Made by a program: the position numbers and the translations under genes. A DNA stretch of 64,000 nucleotides from Qipengyuania polymorpha (GTDB lineage Bacteria; Pseudomonadota; Alphaproteobacteria; Sphingomonadales; Sphingomonadaceae), in the NCBI RefSeq assembly GCF_019711435.1, contig NZ_JAIGNK010000002.1, positions 310,001-374,000 on the forward strand. The letters are read 5' to 3'. Under the pieces are notes generated by a model that saw only the letters and a program-made list of their open reading frames with translations, was not told where the DNA came from and did not search any database. Shown piece after piece: positions 37,252 to 47,028 of this stretch (position 1 is its first letter; every line of letters begins with the position of its first letter).

Positions 37252-37905
37252 TTAACGCGTGGCGTTGTACTTGAGCTGGTCCTGCGTCAGCTGGAACCCG
37301 ACGAGCATCTCGAAGCTGGCGCGCTGGACTGCGGCGCGCACTTCGGGATCGGCCAGCGGGTCGAGCGCGGCATCGGGGTCGCCCGGCTTGCGCTTGCGGG
37401 TGATTTTCTCGCGAATGTCGGCAGGAAGCGTGGCTTCGGCGCGATCAACATAGGCACCCGCCTTGCCTGTCGCCACTGCGCGCTCCGCACCATCGGCGAA
37501 GTTCAGCGTGACCGTGCCGACGCGCTTGGAAACGACGGCACTTCCGCCGCGAAGGACAGTGGTGAAGTAAGGAAGCTGCACGCTGCGTGCGCCGCGCACA
37601 TCGGTGCGGCGGGCGACGACATTGAAGGTAGCCTCGGTGTAGACGCGCTCGACATCTTCATTGCAGGTCGAGGTGAGGTCGGTCATCGCCGCAGTCACAT
37701 CGAGGTCGGCGAGCGTCTTGGAAGTTTCGCTGCGGAACAGCGTCACGTCGCCGGTGTAATCGGGAATGCCGACTGCCGGGCAGGTCGTGCGCAGCGCGGT
37801 GATACCCGCGCCGCCGGCGTCAACCACCAGTTCACCTGACGACTTGCATCCTGCCAGCGCAAGACCCAGTCCAAGGGCGGTCAGGAGGCGATTGCGAGTG
37901 TTCAT
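37252..37905 (-). CDS. Predicted lipoprotein, unknown function
   Basis: The 217-residue product has a lipobox (LGLALAGC, Cys 20). The remaining sequence is beta-rich (VQLPYFTTVLRGG, VGTVTLNF) with two cysteines (C42, C81) that could form a disulfide, and a basic segment KITRKRKPGD near 165. I recognise no domain. The start at 37905 is chosen for the lipobox. It faces ispH divergently across 93 bases and is separated from argS by a structured intergenic segment. Confidence 0.78.
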   Translation of the reverse strand: MNTRNRLLTALGLGLALAGCKSSGELVVDAGGAGITALRTTCPAVGIPDYTGDVTLFRSETSKTLADLDVTAAMTDLTSTCNEDVERVYTEATFNVVARRTDVRGARSVQLPYFTTVLRGGSAVVSKRVGTVTLNFADGAERAVATGKAGAYVDRAEATLPADIREKITRKRKPGDPDAALDPLADPEVRAAVQRASFEMLVGFQLTQDQLKYNATR

Positions 37906-37998
37906 ATCGGCGGCATTCCTCAAGTGTTCGTATGCATGGCAAGCCATGGGCGACGCGTCCCCTAGCTTGGCGCGATGCAAAGCGCTAGGGGGGCGGGT

Positions 37999-38985
37999 AT
38001 GAACGCTCCCTTTCAATCCCCGAATGAAAATAGCGGCAATGCCGACCCGCGCCTGCCGTTAAAGCTGCTGATTGCCGCGCCGCGCGGTTTTTGCGCCGGT
38101 GTCGACCGTGCCATCGAAATCGTCGAGCGCGCGCTCGAGAAATATGGCGCGCCGGTCTATGTGCGGCACGAAATCGTCCATAACCGCTATGTGGTCGACA
38201 GCCTGAAGGCCAAGGGCGCGATTTTCGTCGAGGAACTGGACGAAGTGCCCGACGATGTGCCCGTGGTCTTTTCCGCGCATGGCGTGCCCAAATCGGTGCC
38301 TGCCGAAGCCGACCGCCGCAAGCTGCTCTATGTCGATGCGACCTGCCCACTGGTGAGCAAGGTCCACCGCCAGGCCGAACGGCAGATCGAAAAGGGCCAG
38401 CACATCCTCTTCATCGGTCACGCGGGCCATCCCGAAGTCATCGGGACGATGGGGCAGGTGCCCGAGGGCCAGATAACGCTGGTCGAAACGGTCGAGGATG
38501 TAGCCACCCTGCCCTTCACCAGCGATGACAACCTTTCTTATCTCAGCCAGACCACGCTTTCGGTCGACGACACGCACGAGATTATCGAGGCATTGGAAGC
38601 GCGCTTCCCGCAAATCGTCGCGCCCAAGGCGGAGGACATTTGCTACGCCACCAGCAACCGGCAGGCGGCGGTAAAAATCATCGGCCCGTCGAGCGACCTC
38701 GTGCTGGTCATCGGTGCACCCAATTCCTCCAACTCGCTGCGGCTCGTCGAAGTGGCAGAGCGGCTGGGTACCGATGCGAAGCTCATCCAGCGCGCCGATG
38801 AAATCCAGCCTGAATGGCTCGAAGGCGTGGGGACACTCGGCCTCACGGCGGGTGCTTCGGCGCCCGAAAAGCTGGTGCGCGAAGTGGTCGACCGCTTGTC
38901 CGAGTGGCGGCTGGTCGAGGAAAACCCGGTCGTGTCGGCAGAAGAAAACATGATTTTCAAACTGCCCCGCCAGCTCACGGAATAA
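37999..38985 (+). CDS. ispH: 4-hydroxy-3-methylbut-2-enyl diphosphate reductase (IspH)
   Basis: IspH performs the last step of the MEP isoprenoid pathway, making IPP and DMAPP with a [4Fe-4S] cluster. The three cluster cysteines are visible in [22 protein letters not shown] and [11 protein letters not shown]. The 328-residue size is typical. ATG 37999 is placed by the strong GGGGCGGG upstream; an ATG at 37975 would add eight residues. The stop is directly abutted by thrB, so the two, with rnhA, likely form an operon. This linkage is common in alphaproteobacteria. Confidence 0.96.
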   Translation: MNAPFQSPNENSGNADPRLPLKLLIAAPRGFCAGVDRAIEIVERALEKYGAPVYVRHEIVHNRYVVDSLKAKGAIFVEELDEVPDDVPVVFSAHGVPKSVPAEADRRKLLYVDATCPLVSKVHRQAERQIEKGQHILFIGHAGHPEVIGTMGQVPEGQITLVETVEDVATLPFTSDDNLSYLSQTTLSVDDTHEIIEALEARFPQIVAPKAEDICYATSNRQAAVKIIGPSSDLVLVIGAPNSSNSLRLVEVAERLGTDAKLIQRADEIQPEWLEGVGTLGLTAGASAPEKLVREVVDRLSEWRLVEENPVVSAEENMIFKLPRQLTE

Positions 38986-39954
38986 TTGGCCGAACAGGTG
39001 GCGGTCTACACCCATCTCGGCGCGGAAGAACTCGCGCGGCTGATTGCCGAGTATGACGTCGGCGAACTGGTCTCGGCCAAGGGTATCGCCGAGGGTGTGT
39101 CCAATTCGAACTGGCTGGTGGAGACGACCGGCGGGCGGTTCATCCTCACCATGTACGAGCGGCGCATCGATATTGCGCAGCTGCCCTTCTTCCTCGGCCT
39201 GCTCGACCATCTGGCAGCGGCAGGCTGCGCGGTCCCGGCGACCATTCACGACCGTTCGGGCGAAGCGCTGAGGGAGGTCGATGGCAAGGCGGTAGCGCTT
39301 ATCGAGTTCCTGCCGGGTGTATCACCGAACGAGCCGACACCTGCGCAAGCTCGCGCGGTCGGTGCAGCGCTGGCGCGTGTGCATCTCGCGGCGAAAGATT
39401 TCATGCCGCAGCGCGAGAATGACCTCGCGCCGAAGGACACGTCGCGCATCCTCGACAAGTGCGGGATGGATGCCTTGCGCTCCATCGATGCGGCCTTACC
39501 CGAAATCGCAGAGAGGGCGCATCGTTTGGTCGAGCAATGGCCGGACGACCTGCCCCACTCCATCATCCATTCCGACCTCTTCCCCGACAACGTCCTGATG
39601 CTGGGCGACGAGGTTTCGGGGATGATAGACTTCTATTTCGCGGCGCACGACATGATGGCTTACGACCTCGCCGTGACCCATGCGGCCTGGTGCTTCGACA
39701 AGACCGGCGAGTTGTTCGATGCAGCGGTCGGCAAGGCACTGGTCGAAGGGTACGAGAACATCCGCCCGCTGGAACCTTCCGAACGCGAGGCGCTGCCCTT
39801 ACTGGCCGAAGGTGCCTGCCTGCGCTTCGTTGCCAGCCGTGCGGAGGACTGGCTCGACACGCCCGCCGATGCCCATGTCCTGCGCAAGGACCCGATGGAT
39901 TTCGTCCGCCGGTGGGATTTCTACCGTGATCAAGGCGCTGCGGCATTTGCCTGA
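38986..39954 (+). CDS. thrB: Homoserine kinase (APH-fold, type II ThrB)
   Basis: The enzyme phosphorylates homoserine in threonine biosynthesis. It belongs to the aminoglycoside phosphotransferase fold: catalytic loop [10 protein letters not shown] near 194-203 and metal-binding IDFYFA near 214. The reported TTG (38986) touches the ispH stop and gives 322 residues. A GTG at 38998 would yield [11 protein letters not shown] as the N-terminus, which resembles family starts closely, so the true protein may be four residues shorter. Neighbours ispH and rnhA match the order in related genomes. Confidence 0.93.
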   Translation: MAEQVAVYTHLGAEELARLIAEYDVGELVSAKGIAEGVSNSNWLVETTGGRFILTMYERRIDIAQLPFFLGLLDHLAAAGCAVPATIHDRSGEALREVDGKAVALIEFLPGVSPNEPTPAQARAVGAALARVHLAAKDFMPQRENDLAPKDTSRILDKCGMDALRSIDAALPEIAERAHRLVEQWPDDLPHSIIHSDLFPDNVLMLGDEVSGMIDFYFAAHDMMAYDLAVTHAAWCFDKTGELFDAAVGKALVEGYENIRPLEPSEREALPLLAEGACLRFVASRAEDWLDTPADAHVLRKDPMDFVRRWDFYRDQGAAAFA

Positions 39955-39982
39955 ACGCAAGCAGGCGCTAGAGACGCGCGCG

Positions 39983-40432
39983 ATGAAGACAGTCGAGATT
40001 TTCACCGATGGTGCCTGCAAGGGCAATCCCGGCCCGGGCGGCTGGGGCGTGCTGCTGCGCATGGGCCCGCATGAGAAGGAAATGTCCGGCGCCGAGGTCG
40101 AGACGACCAACAACCGGATGGAAATGACCGCCGCCATCCGCGCATTGGAAGCGCTGCGCGAACCGTGCGAAGTCCTGCTCCACACCGACAGCAAATACGT
40201 GATCGATGGGATCACCAAGTGGATCCACGGTTGGAAAAAGAAGGGCTGGAAAAACTCGGCCAAGAAGCCGGTGATCAATGAAGACCTGTGGCGCGAGCTC
40301 GATGCCCTGCGCGGCAAGCACCAGGTAACCTGGCACTGGGTGAAGGGCCACTCCGGCCACGCGGAAAACGAGCGGGTGGACCAGCTCGCCAGCGACGCGG
40401 CCGAGGCCATCGCCGCTGGCGGTGATTGCTAG
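39983..40432 (+). CDS. rnhA: Ribonuclease HI
   Basis: RNase HI degrades the RNA of RNA-DNA hybrids such as R-loops and primers. The complete DEDD catalytic set is present in the 149-residue product: D9 ([11 protein letters not shown]), E47 (NNRMEM), D69 (HTDSKYV) and D133 (RVDQLA). The basic handle [18 protein letters not shown] (80-97) is also present. It follows thrB by 28 bases. Confidence 0.97.
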   Translation: MKTVEIFTDGACKGNPGPGGWGVLLRMGPHEKEMSGAEVETTNNRMEMTAAIRALEALREPCEVLLHTDSKYVIDGITKWIHGWKKKGWKNSAKKPVINEDLWRELDALRGKHQVTWHWVKGHSGHAENERVDQLASDAAEAIAAGGDC

Positions 40433-40435
40433 GCG

Positions 40436-40612
40436 TTACGAATTGTCGACGGTTTCCGCGCCGGGGCCGTTCTTCTTGATCGACGCGATGGCGTTCTTGG
40501 CGCTTTCCTTCGAGCTGTAGCCTTCGGTCGAGAACATGATTTCCGAATTGTACTTGAAGCGCACGCGAAACTCGCCGGCCTTGTCCTTGTAGATTTCGAA
40601 ATGGTGACCCAT
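40436..40612 (-). CDS. 58-residue DUF1508 (YegP-like) protein
   Basis: Translation of this short frame gives MGHHFEIYKDKAGEFRVRFK and continues with NSEIMFSTEGYSSKESAKNA, the pattern of a single DUF1508 unit: a beta strand, an R-F-K core, then a G-Y-x-S-K helix start. E. coli YegP carries two such units. The function is unknown, possibly stress related. It is convergent with rnhA, with only three bases between stops. The larger frame on the same strand here (40429-40656) is a shadow. Confidence 0.85.
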   Translation of the reverse strand: MGHHFEIYKDKAGEFRVRFKYNSEIMFSTEGYSSKESAKNAIASIKKNGPGAETVDNS

Positions 40613-40679
40613 CGATGTTCTCCCGTTGATGGTTGGTAGTTCTTGCGAAGCGCCACCCTATCAAACGAAACGCGCTTGG

Positions 40680-41777
40680 CTAGTCGAAGCGTGCCGGGTC
40701 ATAAAGCGCAGCATCGAGCCCCCGCGTCATGTCGTCGCGGTCCAGCCCAAGCAGCAATTGCGCGGCAAGGCGCGCGGCGGCCGGAGAGGTCTGGATGCCG
40801 TAGCCGCCCTGCCCGGCAAACCAGGCAAAACCTTCGACCCTCGGGTCCCGGCCATAGACCGGCAGGCGGTCTGGCGCGAAGCTGCGCAGGCCCGCCCAGC
40901 GGCGCTCGACCGCCTCGACCTTCCAGTCGACGACCTTTTCGAGCCGGTCGATGGCCTCGGCCACGGTCAGTTCCTCGGGCGCGGCATCGCACGGCGCGCT
41001 AGGCTGCTCGTCATGCGGGCTGAGCCACAAGCGACCCGCTTCGGGCTTGAAGTAGAAAGTCCCCCCGATATCGAGCACGAGCGGCTGGTCGGGGTCGGGC
41101 GCGGGGCTGGTCCGCAACTGGGCGACGGTGCGCAGCAAGGGCTGGATGCCGAGCGCGCGGGCTCCGGCCATTTGCGCGACTGTGTCGGCCCATGCACCGG
41201 CAGCGTTTACGAGATTTGCGGCAGCAAAACCACGTTCATCCTCGCATCCGATGCTCCACACGCCTTCCGACTTCGCGACACGCGAAACACGTGCGCGGCA
41301 TTCGAGGACGACCCCTGCCCTGCGTGCACGAGAGAGATAATGCGCGTGGAGCCCCGCCACATCGATATCCGCGCAGGCCGGCTCCCAGACCGCTCCGGTC
41401 CATGCTTCGCGCAAGCTCTCGATACGTGTCTCGAGCCCTTCCCTGCCGAGCCTTTCGATGGTCGCGCCGGTCTTGCCGAAGCGCTCCATGAAGGCATCGA
41501 GTTCGCCCGCATCCTCGTCGCGCCCGATGTAGAGCGCGCCGCGCCGGGTGAGGAAGCCGTTGTCGCGCAGGTAATCGCCCGAGGCGAGCGTCAGCGGGAC
41601 AAGTTCGGGGCCGCCATAACATTCCTCCCAGAACGCCGCCGAACGTCCGGTGGCGTGGTAGCCGGGCCGGTCCTCGGCCTCGAGCAGCAGCACGCGCGCG
41701 CCGCCCTCGGCCAGTTCGGCAGCAAGGCTGGCTCCGGCAATCCCGGCTCCGACAAGGGCGAAATCGAAAAAGGTCAC
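40680..41777 (-). CDS. FAD-dependent oxidoreductase of the DAO (glycine/D-amino acid oxidase) family
   Basis: The 365-residue protein begins with a dinucleotide-binding motif GAGIAGASLAAEL (about 12-24) and an E at the end of beta-2 (LLEAEDRPG). It continues through the DAO fold to the C-terminal FAD loop GQGGYGIQTSPAAARLAA (about 328-345). The substrate is probably an amino or hydroxy acid; 2-hydroxyglutarate dehydrogenase-like activity is an alternative. Its ATG overlaps the stop of the upstream hydrolase gene in ATGA, implying coupled expression. Confidence 0.87.
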   Translation of the reverse strand: MTFFDFALVGAGIAGASLAAELAEGGARVLLLEAEDRPGYHATGRSAAFWEECYGGPELVPLTLASGDYLRDNGFLTRRGALYIGRDEDAGELDAFMERFGKTGATIERLGREGLETRIESLREAWTGAVWEPACADIDVAGLHAHYLSRARRAGVVLECRARVSRVAKSEGVWSIGCEDERGFAAANLVNAAGAWADTVAQMAGARALGIQPLLRTVAQLRTSPAPDPDQPLVLDIGGTFYFKPEAGRLWLSPHDEQPSAPCDAAPEELTVAEAIDRLEKVVDWKVEAVERRWAGLRSFAPDRLPVYGRDPRVEGFAWFAGQGGYGIQTSPAAARLAAQLLLGLDRDDMTRGLDAALYDPARFD

Positions 41778-42748
41778 GGTTGCGGCGGAGCTACCCGGTC
41801 GAGGAAGTCGGCAATCGCGCCCATCGCCCGGTCCCGCACTTCGGGCACCTCGCGCAGGATTTCATGGTGCGCCTCCTCGCCGAATTCGGCCAATTCCCCC
41901 TTGGGAAAGCGCTGTGCGGCCCGCGCCGCAGCATCATGCCTGACCAGCTTGTCGTTCGAGGTGGATACGACGAGGACGGGAGTGGACACCTTTTCCATCA
42001 CGCCCGGCGCTTCGAGTTCGCGGGTCGAGGCATAGGCGCGCTCCACCCAGCCCCAGCTGCCCGGACCCATGGCAAGTTCGGGCCGCTTTTCGCGCCAGTA
42101 GAGTTCGTCCTCGTAGCGGGCATCGTCATGCGTCAGCAGGTCGCGGCGGCGCGAGGGCATTTCGCCCGGCTTCTCGCTCCACTTCCATGCGGGGCGCTTG
42201 GGCGAACCGATGCGCGCCATCACGCGCGCGACCGAATGGAGCACCGCGAGCGGCAGCGGCGGCCCCGCCATGCCGAGCATCGGTGCCGATAGCACCATGG
42301 CATCCGGATCGACCGCCCCGTCGATCAGTGCGCGCGTGACGATATGGCCGCCCATCGAGTGCGCGACGAGGACATGCGGCCCCGGAGATTCTGCCTTCCA
42401 GGCGGTCCAGAAGTGTTCGAGGTCGGCGACCCATGTGTCGAAATCATCGACATGGCCGGTCAGCGCATCGTCGCCCAACCGCCCCGAGCCTGCCTGCCCG
42501 CGCCAGTCGGCAGCGGTCACTTTCCAGCCCGCGCGATGCCATTCTTCCAGGCTTTCGAGATATTTTTCGTAGAAATCGCCGCGCCCGGGGAGGAACAGCA
42601 GCGAGCCGCGCTTGCCCCCGCCCCCGTACTCGCCCGCACCCGGCCAGTCGATACGGCGCAACTCGTGTCCATCAGCCGCCTGCCAGCGGCTTTCCGCGGC
42701 ATGCGCAGGAATTGTCCTGCGGTCGATGGAGTCGCCGCTGCGGGTCAT
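41774..42748 (-). CDS. Alpha/beta hydrolase, lysophospholipase-like
   Basis: The 324-residue product has the Hydrolase_4/monoglyceride lipase pattern: SLLFLPGRGDFYEKYLE (oxyanion region), the nucleophile in VAHSMGGH (about Ser 129), the acid in VVSTSNDKLVRHD and a histidine in EEAHHEIL. It would act on lysophospholipids or monoacylglycerols in the cytosol. The ATG at 42748 is the first in frame after a GGAGG that lies about 20 bases upstream, so the start is slightly uncertain. Its stop is coupled to the FAD oxidoreductase gene. Confidence 0.85.
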   Translation of the reverse strand: MTRSGDSIDRRTIPAHAAESRWQAADGHELRRIDWPGAGEYGGGGKRGSLLFLPGRGDFYEKYLESLEEWHRAGWKVTAADWRGQAGSGRLGDDALTGHVDDFDTWVADLEHFWTAWKAESPGPHVLVAHSMGGHIVTRALIDGAVDPDAMVLSAPMLGMAGPPLPLAVLHSVARVMARIGSPKRPAWKWSEKPGEMPSRRRDLLTHDDARYEDELYWREKRPELAMGPGSWGWVERAYASTRELEAPGVMEKVSTPVLVVSTSNDKLVRHDAAARAAQRFPKGELAEFGEEAHHEILREVPEVRDRAMGAIADFLDRVAPPQP

Positions 42749-42856
42749 GGTCGTTTCGGGAATGGGAACCTCCGTTGCGAATTCCGGGCCATGGTTACTC
42801 TTTGGTAAGCATGTTTCTGTAGCTCTCCTGCCCATTAGATATTCGCAGGGCAGGTC

Positions 42857-43570
42857 ATGGACCAACAGATTCTCAACTATGTGCTCCTCGGCGCCTTGGC
42901 AATGGCGCTGCTGGTTGCCGCCTTCACCGATCTGAAGAGCCGCACCATCGCCAACAAGCTGAACATTGCGATTGCCGCGGGCGCGCCGCTGTACTGGTGG
43001 ACCAGCGGCCTGTCGCTGTGGCCGGGCGTGGGATACCAGCTGGGCATCGCCGCCATCACCCTTGCCGTGTGCGCCCTGTTCTTCGCCATCCGCCAGATGG
43101 GCGGCGGCGACGTGAAACTGCTGACCGCGCTCGCGCTGTGGTTCCCGCCGAGCAACTTCATCGGCCTCGTGCTCATCATGGCCATGCTCGGCTGGGTGCT
43201 GACGCTGGCCATGGGCATCTGGGGTGTCGCCCATTCGCGCGTCGTCGGCGCCAAGCCGGTGCGCGACACCACCTTGCTCATCGCCTGCACGCTCGTTGCC
43301 GCCAATTTTGCCAGCGCCGTGCTCGGCGGTCCGAAACTGGCCATTCCGCAGCCGCTGATCGATTCGCTGGGTTCGAATCCGGCCATGTCGATTCTGCTCG
43401 CGATGCTGCCGATTGCCATCCTGGCGGTCGTCACGCTCGCCTCTATTCGCATCATCCGCCGGCACGAGCACCAGCCGCGCGTCCCCTACGGCCTCGCCAT
43501 CTCGATGGCGGGCCTGTGGATAGTTGCAGGCGGGCTCGCGGCAGGAATGTCGGGCAATCCGGTCGGCTGA
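42857..43570 (+). CDS. cpaA: Prepilin peptidase CpaA/TadV (A24 family)
   Basis: This aspartic protease of the inner membrane would cleave Flp-type prepilins. The two catalytic aspartates are D25 in AAFTDLKSRTIANKLN and D85 in GGGDVKLL. The 237-residue protein has about six membrane helices, more than minimal TadV because of a C-terminal extension. It opens the pilus locus, followed after 91 bases by cpaB. A pilin gene is not seen between or upstream. Confidence 0.92.
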   Translation: MDQQILNYVLLGALAMALLVAAFTDLKSRTIANKLNIAIAAGAPLYWWTSGLSLWPGVGYQLGIAAITLAVCALFFAIRQMGGGDVKLLTALALWFPPSNFIGLVLIMAMLGWVLTLAMGIWGVAHSRVVGAKPVRDTTLLIACTLVAANFASAVLGGPKLAIPQPLIDSLGSNPAMSILLAMLPIAILAVVTLASIRIIRRHEHQPRVPYGLAISMAGLWIVAGGLAAGMSGNPVG

Positions 43571-43661
43571 AACCCGATTTTAACCAATCGCCACTTACAG
43601 ATGGAAACCATAGCTGCCCGCACACGAATCCAAGCGGGCCATACGAGGGGGCTTAATAGCC

Positions 43662-44738
43662 ATGGATAGGAAGAAGCTTGTTCTGCTGGTTGGCGCACTG
43701 GTCGTTGCGATCGGTACCGCACTTATCGCCCGCAGCATGTTCGCAGGAGCAGCCGCTCCGCAGGCAGAGGCCGCTGCGGTGGTCGAAGCACAGGGACCCA
43801 AGATCCTCGTCGCGCAGCGTGCGCTGCCGGCAGGGACCATCATCACGGCAGACGCCATCGGCTTCCAGCTGTGGCCCGAAGAGCTGGTCCAGGATGCCTA
43901 CTTCCTCGACGGCGAGGCCGACGTGACCAAGCTCATCGGCACGGTGGTGCGTCACAATGTGACCGCCGGCGAACCGGTGACCCAGGGCTCGCTCGTGAGC
44001 CCCGGCGACCGCGGCTTCCTCGCAGCAGCCCTCACCCCCGGCATGCGCGCCATCACCGTTCCGGTGGACGCCAAGGCCGGTGTGGCAGGCTTCGTTTTCC
44101 CGGGTGACCGGGTCGACATGGTCCTGACCCAGTCGGTCAAGGGCGAAGACGGCCCCTCGCTCAAAGCGTCGGAAACCATCCTTCGTAACCTTCGCGTCCT
44201 TGCGACCGACCAGTCGACCACGCAGAGCAAGAAGGACGGCCGCACCGTGGTCCGCGCTTTCCGCACCGTTACCCTCGAAGTGACGCCGACGATTGCCGAA
44301 AAGGTGGCCGTTGCGCAGACCCTCGGCACGCTCAGCCTCGCGCTGCGCCCGCTGGCCGACAGCCAGGGCGAACTCGACAAGGCCATCGCATCGGGTGACC
44401 TCGTGATCCCCGAAGGCGCCACGCCCGAAGAAGAAGAAGCGCTCATCCGCGAAGTCGCCGGTCGTCCCGACGATGGCAAGAGCACCTATGTCACCGGCGG
44501 CGACGTCTCGCGCTTCCAGCGCAGCTCGGCCCCCGCACAGGGTCGCCAGGCAGCCAGCAGTGGCGGCGGTAGCGGTGAAGCTGCACCCGTTCGCAAGGGT
44601 CCGACGGTCATCGTGACCCGTGGACGCAACTCGCAGGCCGTGAACGCCGGTCCGGTCGGTCGCTACAATGCGGCTGTCGCAGGCGGCGTGAGCAAGGCTG
44701 GCAAGACCGCTCCGGTCGGCCTGAGCACCTTGCGTTGA
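43662..44738 (+). CDS. cpaB: Flp pilus assembly protein CpaB/RcpC
   Basis: CpaB is a periplasmic component thought to support the secretin. The 358-residue protein has an N-terminal hydrophobic helix (KLVLLVGALVVAIGTALIA) and a SAF domain (about 46-110: VAQRALPAGTIITADAI and NVTAGEPVTQGSL). The RcpC domain follows, including the PGDRVDMVLT segment. A Gly/Ser-rich disordered tail (about 290-358) follows. It lies 38 bases before cpaC. Confidence 0.93.
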   Translation: MDRKKLVLLVGALVVAIGTALIARSMFAGAAAPQAEAAAVVEAQGPKILVAQRALPAGTIITADAIGFQLWPEELVQDAYFLDGEADVTKLIGTVVRHNVTAGEPVTQGSLVSPGDRGFLAAALTPGMRAITVPVDAKAGVAGFVFPGDRVDMVLTQSVKGEDGPSLKASETILRNLRVLATDQSTTQSKKDGRTVVRAFRTVTLEVTPTIAEKVAVAQTLGTLSLALRPLADSQGELDKAIASGDLVIPEGATPEEEEALIREVAGRPDDGKSTYVTGGDVSRFQRSSAPAQGRQAASSGGGSGEAAPVRKGPTVIVTRGRNSQAVNAGPVGRYNAAVAGGVSKAGKTAPVGLSTLR

Positions 44739-44776
44739 TTTTAGAACAGACAGGAAGCCATTCAGGGGGCAATTCC

Positions 44777-46354
44777 ATGAAACGTCGTCTTACCACCAAG
44801 CTCCTGCTCGCCAGCATGGCCCTCGTGCCGCTCGCAGCAGTCCCGGCAACCACTGCCACCGCGCAGTCGGTCGTCAAGCCGAACACCGAGATCGTCCTTT
44901 CGATCGGTTCGGGTGAACTCGTCAACGTGCCGGGAACCATGGCCGATGTCTTCATCGCCAACGATTCCATCGCCGATGTGCAGATCAAGTCGCAGCGCCA
45001 GCTGTACCTGTTCGGCAAGTCGGGCGGTGAAACCACCGTCTACGCCAGCAATGCAGCGGGCGACATCATCTGGGCCAGCACCATCCGCGTCGGCTCGAAC
45101 ATCGGCAGCATCGACCAGATGCTGGCGCTGGCGATGCCGCAGGCCAAGGTCAATGTCGCGACGATGGGCACCAACACGATCCTCCTGACCGGCACCGTTG
45201 CCGCTCCGGAAGATGCCGCCGATGCCCAGGCGCTGGTCGAAGCCTATGTCGGCGAAGACACGAACGTCATCAGCCGCCTGCGCATGGCGACGCCGCTGCA
45301 GGTCAATCTGCAGGTCCGCATCGCCGAAGTCAGCCGTTCGGTCGTCAAGGCCATCGGCGTGAACCTCGCCACGGCAGACTTTACCGACGGCTTCCAGTTC
45401 GGTGTCGGCAAGGGAAGCTTCCTGCAGAACGAGGAAGGTTTCTTCTATGGTGCCCCGCTTGGTGTTGGCGTTACCGCCAGCACGGCAGGCATCGACCCGA
45501 CGACCGGTGAACTCGCCAAGATCACCGGGCCGTCCGTCGGCGCTACCGACCTCGGCAACACGCTGGGCTTTGCCGGTCGCCTTCTCGGCCTCGACATCAT
45601 CGGCGCGCTCGACCTGGCCGAAACGCAGGGCCTCGTGACCACGCTGTCGCAGCCGAACCTGACCGCCCTGTCGGGCGAAACGGCGGAATTCCTCGCCGGT
45701 GGCGAATTCCCGATCCCGCTCAGCCAGGGCCTGGGTTCGACCTCCATCGAGTACAAGAAATACGGTGTCAGCCTCGCCTACACGCCGACCGTGCTTGCCA
45801 ACGGCCGCATCTCGATGCGCGTGCGTCCGGAAGTTTCGGAACTGTCGACGCAAGGGTCGATCAACCTCAACGGCTTCAACGTGCCGTCGCTGGTGACCCG
45901 CCGCACCGAGACCACGGTCGAACTGGGCTCGGGCCAGAGCATGATGATTGCCGGCCTGCTGTCGAACTCGGCGCAGAACTCGATCGAGAAGGCACCGGGC
46001 CTCGGCGATGTGCCGATCCTGGGTAACCTCTTCCGCTCGACCTCGTACCGCAAGGGCGAAACCGAACTGGTCATCGTGGTCACGCCGTATCTGGTGAAGC
46101 CGGTGAATGCGAACGACATCCGCCTGCCGACCGACGGTTACCTCAAGCCGACCGAATACCAGCGACTGCTGCAGTATCGCGAAGCCGACGGTGTCTCGGG
46201 CGCAACCCGCCCGATGCCGACGGCAACCGGTGAGGCCGCAAGCCCGCAGGTTTCGCAGGGTCCCGCCCAGCCGGGCGAACAGGTGGCTGCCTCGCCCGAG
46301 GCACGCCGTAACGAGAAGACCGCGGCGGCCAAGCCCGGCTTCAGCTTCGAATAA
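44777..46354 (+). CDS. cpaC: Type IV pilus (tad) secretin CpaC/RcpA
   Basis: CpaC forms the outer-membrane channel of the Flp pilus. A signal peptide (about 1-30) precedes an N-terminal domain (IVLSIGSGELVNVPG, then a BON-like segment, about 115-170) and the secretin domain with LGDVPILGNLFRSTSYRKG near 411-429 and ELVIVVTPYLVKPV after it. Length is 525 residues. The ATG at 44777 follows AGGGGG. A disordered Pro/Ala tail ends the protein. Confidence 0.95.
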   Translation: MKRRLTTKLLLASMALVPLAAVPATTATAQSVVKPNTEIVLSIGSGELVNVPGTMADVFIANDSIADVQIKSQRQLYLFGKSGGETTVYASNAAGDIIWASTIRVGSNIGSIDQMLALAMPQAKVNVATMGTNTILLTGTVAAPEDAADAQALVEAYVGEDTNVISRLRMATPLQVNLQVRIAEVSRSVVKAIGVNLATADFTDGFQFGVGKGSFLQNEEGFFYGAPLGVGVTASTAGIDPTTGELAKITGPSVGATDLGNTLGFAGRLLGLDIIGALDLAETQGLVTTLSQPNLTALSGETAEFLAGGEFPIPLSQGLGSTSIEYKKYGVSLAYTPTVLANGRISMRVRPEVSELSTQGSINLNGFNVPSLVTRRTETTVELGSGQSMMIAGLLSNSAQNSIEKAPGLGDVPILGNLFRSTSYRKGETELVIVVTPYLVKPVNANDIRLPTDGYLKPTEYQRLLQYREADGVSGATRPMPTATGEAASPQVSQGPAQPGEQVAASPEARRNEKTAAAKPGFSFE

Positions 46355-46368
46355 GGGAGACGAGGACA

Positions 46369-47025
46369 ATGCGTACCATCAACACTCGCAAACTCGCCGC
46401 TCCGCTGGCGGTCTCGCTTGCCCTGACGCTTGGTGCATGCGGCGGCGTCAACATGGACAACCGCACTCTCTACAGCGTCAAGCAGCCGGTGGTCGAACGT
46501 TCGAACTACGTGCTCGACGTGAACACCACCAGTGAAGGCCTGCCCATTTCAGAGCAGCAGCGCCTTGCCGGCTGGTTCGAGAGCATGGGCCTTCGCTATG
46601 GCGACCGTGTTTCGATCGACGACGGCAGTGCCAATCTCGCCGTGCGCGACGATGTAGCTGCCATTGCCGGCCGCTATGGCATCATGGTTGCCGAAGGCGC
46701 CCCGGTTACCGCCGGTGCCGGCAATCCCGGCCAGGCGCGCGTCATCATCACGCGTACCAGCGCATCGGTTCCGGGCTGCCCGGACTGGTCGCACACGGCC
46801 GAAGAGAACGAACTCAATTCGACCAATCCGAACTACGGCTGCTCCGTGAACAGCAACCTTGCTGCCATGGTCGCCAATCCGGAAGATCTCGTGGTGGGCC
46901 AGCAGGGCTCGGGCGAGACGATCGTCACCACCCACACCAAGGCGATCGAAACCTACCGCGACCAGGAGCCGACCGGCAAGGCCGGACTGCCGCAGGTCAG
47001 CACCAGCTCAGGAGGAGGCAAGTAA
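46369..47025 (+). CDS. cpaD: Pilus biogenesis lipoprotein CpaD
   Basis: The 218-residue CpaD-family lipoprotein (lipobox ALTLGAC, Cys 24) is known to localise or stabilise the CpaC secretin. Family signatures include ERSNYVLDVNTTSEGLP, GDRVSIDDGS and a pair of cysteines in VPGCPDWSHTAEENELNSTN (the second, in NPNYGCSVNSNLA, is nearby). It sits 14 bases after cpaC and three bases before cpaE. Confidence 0.92.
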   Translation: MRTINTRKLAAPLAVSLALTLGACGGVNMDNRTLYSVKQPVVERSNYVLDVNTTSEGLPISEQQRLAGWFESMGLRYGDRVSIDDGSANLAVRDDVAAIAGRYGIMVAEGAPVTAGAGNPGQARVIITRTSASVPGCPDWSHTAEENELNSTNPNYGCSVNSNLAAMVANPEDLVVGQQGSGETIVTTHTKAIETYRDQEPTGKAGLPQVSTSSGGGK

Positions 47026-47028
47026 GTC

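Noticed and set aside
43366..43386. tRNA-like TGGGTTCGAATCCGG sequence
   Set aside because: It resembles a T-arm, but no acceptor, D-arm or anticodon arm surrounds it and it lies inside cpaA.
42749..43471. Upstream extension of the alpha/beta hydrolase frame
   Set aside because: The extra sequence is antisense to cpaA and is His/Arg/Gln-rich without domain content.
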